From Cordilura impudica (Eukaryota > Arthropoda > Insecta > Diptera > Scathophagidae): a stretch of 64,000 nucleotides of DNA. Every line of letters starts with the position of its first letter. The first letter of the stretch is position 1. The notes beneath the pieces are model-generated. The model saw nothing but the letters and a program-made list of their open reading frames with translations, was not told the origin of the DNA and did no database searches. This document shows positions 60,937-64,000 of the stretch, in pieces. The stretch covers positions 222,261,840-222,325,839 of the forward strand of contig OY821518.1 in assembly GCA_963682025.1 (NCBI GenBank), written 5' to 3'. Position numbers and translations under genes: made by a program.

Positions 60937-63900
60937 ATGCTGTTTTCTGAAATTCAATTGATGTTTTCTGAAATGAAATTGATGTTTTCTGAAATTCAAT
61001 TGATGTTTTCTGAAATACAATTAATGTTTTCAGCAATTCAAATGATGCTTTTTGAAATTCTATTGATGTTTTCTGAAATACAATTAATGTTCTCAGCAAT
61101 TCAAATAATGCTTTTTGAAATTCAATTGATGTTTTCTGAAATTCTATTTATGTTTTTTGAAATTCAAATGATGTTTTCTGCAATACAATTGATGTTTTCT
61201 GAAATACAATTGATGTTTTCTGAAATTCTATTGATGTTTTCTGAAATTCAATTGATGTTTTCTGAAATTATATTGATGGTTTCTGAAATACAATTGATGT
61301 TTTCTGAAATTCTATTGATGCTTTCTGAAATTCAATTGATGTTTTCTGAAACTAGAATGATGTTTTCTGAAATTATATTGATGTTTTCTGAAATTCTATT
61401 TATGTTTTTTGAAATTAAAATGATGTTTTCTGAAGTTATATTGATGGTTTCTGAAATACAATTGATGTTTTCTGATATTCTATTGCTGTTTTCTGAAATT
61501 CAATTGATGTTTTCTGAAACTCGAATGATGTTTTCTGAAATTATATTGATGTTTTCTGAAATTCTATTTATGTTTTCTGAAATTCAAATGATGTTTTCTG
61601 AAACTCGAATGATGTTTTCTGAAATTCTATTTATGTTTTCTGAAATTCAAATGATATTTTCTGAAATTATATTGATGGTTTCTGAAATACAATTGATGTT
61701 TTCTGAAATTCTATTTATGTTTTCTGAAATTCAAATGATGTTTTCTGAAACTCGAATGATGTTTTCTGAAATTCTATTTATGTTTTCTGAAATACAATTG
61801 ATGTTTTCTGAAATTATATTGATGTTTACTGAAATTCAATTGATGTTTTCTGAAATTCTATTTATGTTTTCTGAAATTCAAATGATGTTTTCTGAAACTC
61901 GAATGATGTTTTCTGAAATTCTATTTATGTTTTCTGAAATACAATTGATGTTTTCTGAAATTATATTGATGTTTACTGAAATTCAATTGATGTTTTCTGA
62001 AATTTTATTGATGTTTTCTGAAATACAGTTTATATTTTCTGAAATTCTATTGATGTTTTCTGAAATACAATTGATGTTTTCTGAAACTCGAATGATGTTT
62101 TCTGAAATTCTATTGATGTTTTCTGAAATTCAATTGATGTTTTCTGAAACTCGAATGATGTTTTCTGAAATTATATTGATGTTTTCTGAAATTCTATTTA
62201 TGTTTTCTGAAATTCAAATGATGTTTTCTGAAACTCGAATGATGTTTTCTGAAATTCAAATGATGTTTTCTGAAATTCAAATGATATTTTCTGAAATTAT
62301 ATTGATGGTGTCTGAAATACAATTGATGTTTTCTGAAATTATATTGATGTTTTCTGAAATTCTATTTATGTTTTCTAAAATTCAACTGATGTTTTCTGAA
62401 ATTATATTGATGGTTTCTGAAATACAATTGATGTTTTCTGAAATTATATTGATGTTTTCTGAAATTCTATTTATGTTTTCTAAAATTCAAGTGATGTTTT
62501 CTGAAATTATATTGATCTTTTCTGAAATTATGTTGATGGTTTCTGAAATACTATTGATGTTTTCTGAAATTCAATTGATGCTTTATGAAATTCAATTGAT
62601 GTTTTCTGAAACTCGAATGATGTTTGCTGAAATTATATTGATGTTTTCTGAAATTCTATTTATGTTTTCTGAAATTCAAATGATGTTTTCTGAAATTATA
62701 TTGATGGTTCCTGAAATACAACTGATGTTTTCTGAAATTATATTGATGTTTTTTGAAATTCTATTTATGTTTTCTGAAATTCAAATGATGTTTTCTGAAA
62801 TTATATTGATGGTTTCTGAAATACAATTGATCTTTTCTGAAATTCTTTTGATGCATTCTGAAATTCAATTGATGTTTTCTGAAACTCGAATGATGTTTTC
62901 TGAAATTATATTGATGTTTTCTGAAATTCTATTTTGTTTTCTGAAATTCAAATGATGTTTTCTGAAGTTATATTGATGTTTTCTGAAATTCTATTTATGT
63001 TTTCTGAAATTCAAATGATGTTTTCTGAAATTATATTGATGGTTTCTGAAATACAATTGATGTTTTCTGAAATTCTATTGATGCTTTCTGAAATTCAGTT
63101 GATCTTTTCTGAAACTCGAATGATGTTTTCTGAAATTATATTGCTGTTTTCTGAAATTCTATTTATGTTTTTTGAAATTCAAATGATGTTTTCTGAAAGT
63201 ATATTAATGGTTTCTGAAATACAATTGATGTTTTCTGAAATTCTATTGATGTTTTCTGAAATTCAATTGATGTTTTCTGAAACTCGAATGATGTTTTCTG
63301 AAATTATATTGATGTTTTCTGAAATTCTATTTATGTTTTCTGAAATTCAAATGATGTTTTCTGAAACTCGAATGATGTTTTCTGAAATTATATTGCTGTT
63401 TTCTGAAATTCTATTTGTTTTCTGAAATTCAAATGATGTTTTCTGAAATTATATTGATTGTTTCTGAAATACAATTGATGTTTTCTGAAATTATATTGAT
63501 GTTTTCTGCAATTCTATTTATGTTTTCTGAAATTCAAGTGATGTTTTCTGAAATTATATTGATCTTTTCTGAAATTCTATTTATGTTTTCTGAAATTCAA
63601 ATGATGTTTTCTGAAATTATGTTGATGGTTTCTGAAATTCAATTGATGTTTTCTGAAATTATATTGATGGTTTCTGAAATACAATTGATGCTTTCTGAAA
63701 TTATATTGATGTTTTCTGAAATTCTATTTATGTTTTCTGAAATTCAAATGATGTTTTCTGAAATTATGTTGATGGTTTCTGAAATACAATTGATGTTTTC
63801 TGAAATTCAATTGATGCTTTATGAAATTCAATTGATGTTTTCTGAAACTCGAATGATGTTTGCTGAAATTATATTGATGTTTTCTGAAATTCTATTTATG

Positions 63901-64000
63901 TTTTCTGAAATTCAAATGATGTTTTCTGAAATTATATTGATGGTTTCTGAAATACAACTGATGTTTTCTGAATTTATATTGATGTTTTCTGAAATTCTAT
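60937..64000. repeat. 21-bp minisatellite TTTTCTGAAATTCAATTGATG, runs off the window
   Basis: About 145 units with very few length changes. Variants sit mostly at the CAATTG position (CAATTG, TATATTG, CTATTTA, CAAATGA, and ACTCGAATGA) and form higher-order blocks of about eight to nine units. Read in one plus frame it is heptads (MFSEIQL, MFSEIIL, MFSEILF, MFSETRM), open from an ATG at 60937-60939 for 672 codons. A 2-nt change near 62932 shifts the frame, and a second shift follows near 63418. I treat it as a satellite, not a gene: no flanking domains, no splice or promoter signals, and frame breaks within the array. Confidence 0.92.

Overview
The window looks like gene-poor, AT-rich, repeat-dense nuclear DNA of a higher fly, most likely a calyptrate (blowfly-type). 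The evidence is many copies of a Drosophila INE-1-like repeat with internal GACG/GTCC runs, several dead mariner/Tc1 transposases, Helitrons, hAT and piggyBac-type termini, LINE debris and long simple repeats. I found no convincing host protein gene, rRNA, tRNA, CRISPR array or bacterial-type operon. Everything recognisable as coding is a decayed transposase, helicase or reverse transcriptase-type remnant, or an ORF created by a satellite.

Layout, left to right. 1-4347: a minisatellite-bearing repeat, a 609-bp TIR element, an INE-1-like fragment, Tc1-like debris and blank AT-rich DNA. 4348-11765: an uninterrupted 7.4-kb (AAT)n tract. 11971-17420: three head-to-tail Helitron copies in minus orientation. 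The first contains remains of a Rep/helicase gene that was itself interrupted by a 371-bp non-autonomous Helitron. 19367-21698: an INE-1-like repeat split by a 1.63-kb Tc1-like transposon whose 339-codon transposase is spoiled only by three stops. 22075-24640: LINE debris and a degenerate satellite.

25021-30387 is the most notable locus. Inverted termini beginning CACAGTGGCGCC, which contain the heptamer of V(D)J recombination signals, enclose a frameshifted RAG1/Transib-like transposase remnant and four later repeat insertions. 32560-37740: a 35-bp-type minisatellite carrying a TTA-flanked foldback MITE and a dead mariner, which is itself split by a 2.46-kb palindromic element. 39430-41044: a piggyBac-like shell holding a rosa-type (DD41D) mariner.

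42776-48430: irritans-type mariner debris, a hAT derivative with a perfect 8-bp duplication, a long 20-bp-type minisatellite and another hAT-like wreck. 51417-53538: a mariner split by a 797-bp hAT-type palindrome (perfect 8-bp duplication) and by a TA-flanked MITE. 53645-56745: two INE-1-like repeats flanking mariner debris, then helicase remains of another Helitron. 59556-60607: a minisatellite-bearing repeat next to a second copy of the small Helitron. 60937-64000: a 21-bp minisatellite, open for 672 codons as heptads, running off the window end.

The elements do not form a working gene network. They form a nested insertion record in which target-site duplications and restored reading frames give the order of events. 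All family assignments come from reading the sequence and from remembered family motifs; no database search was possible.
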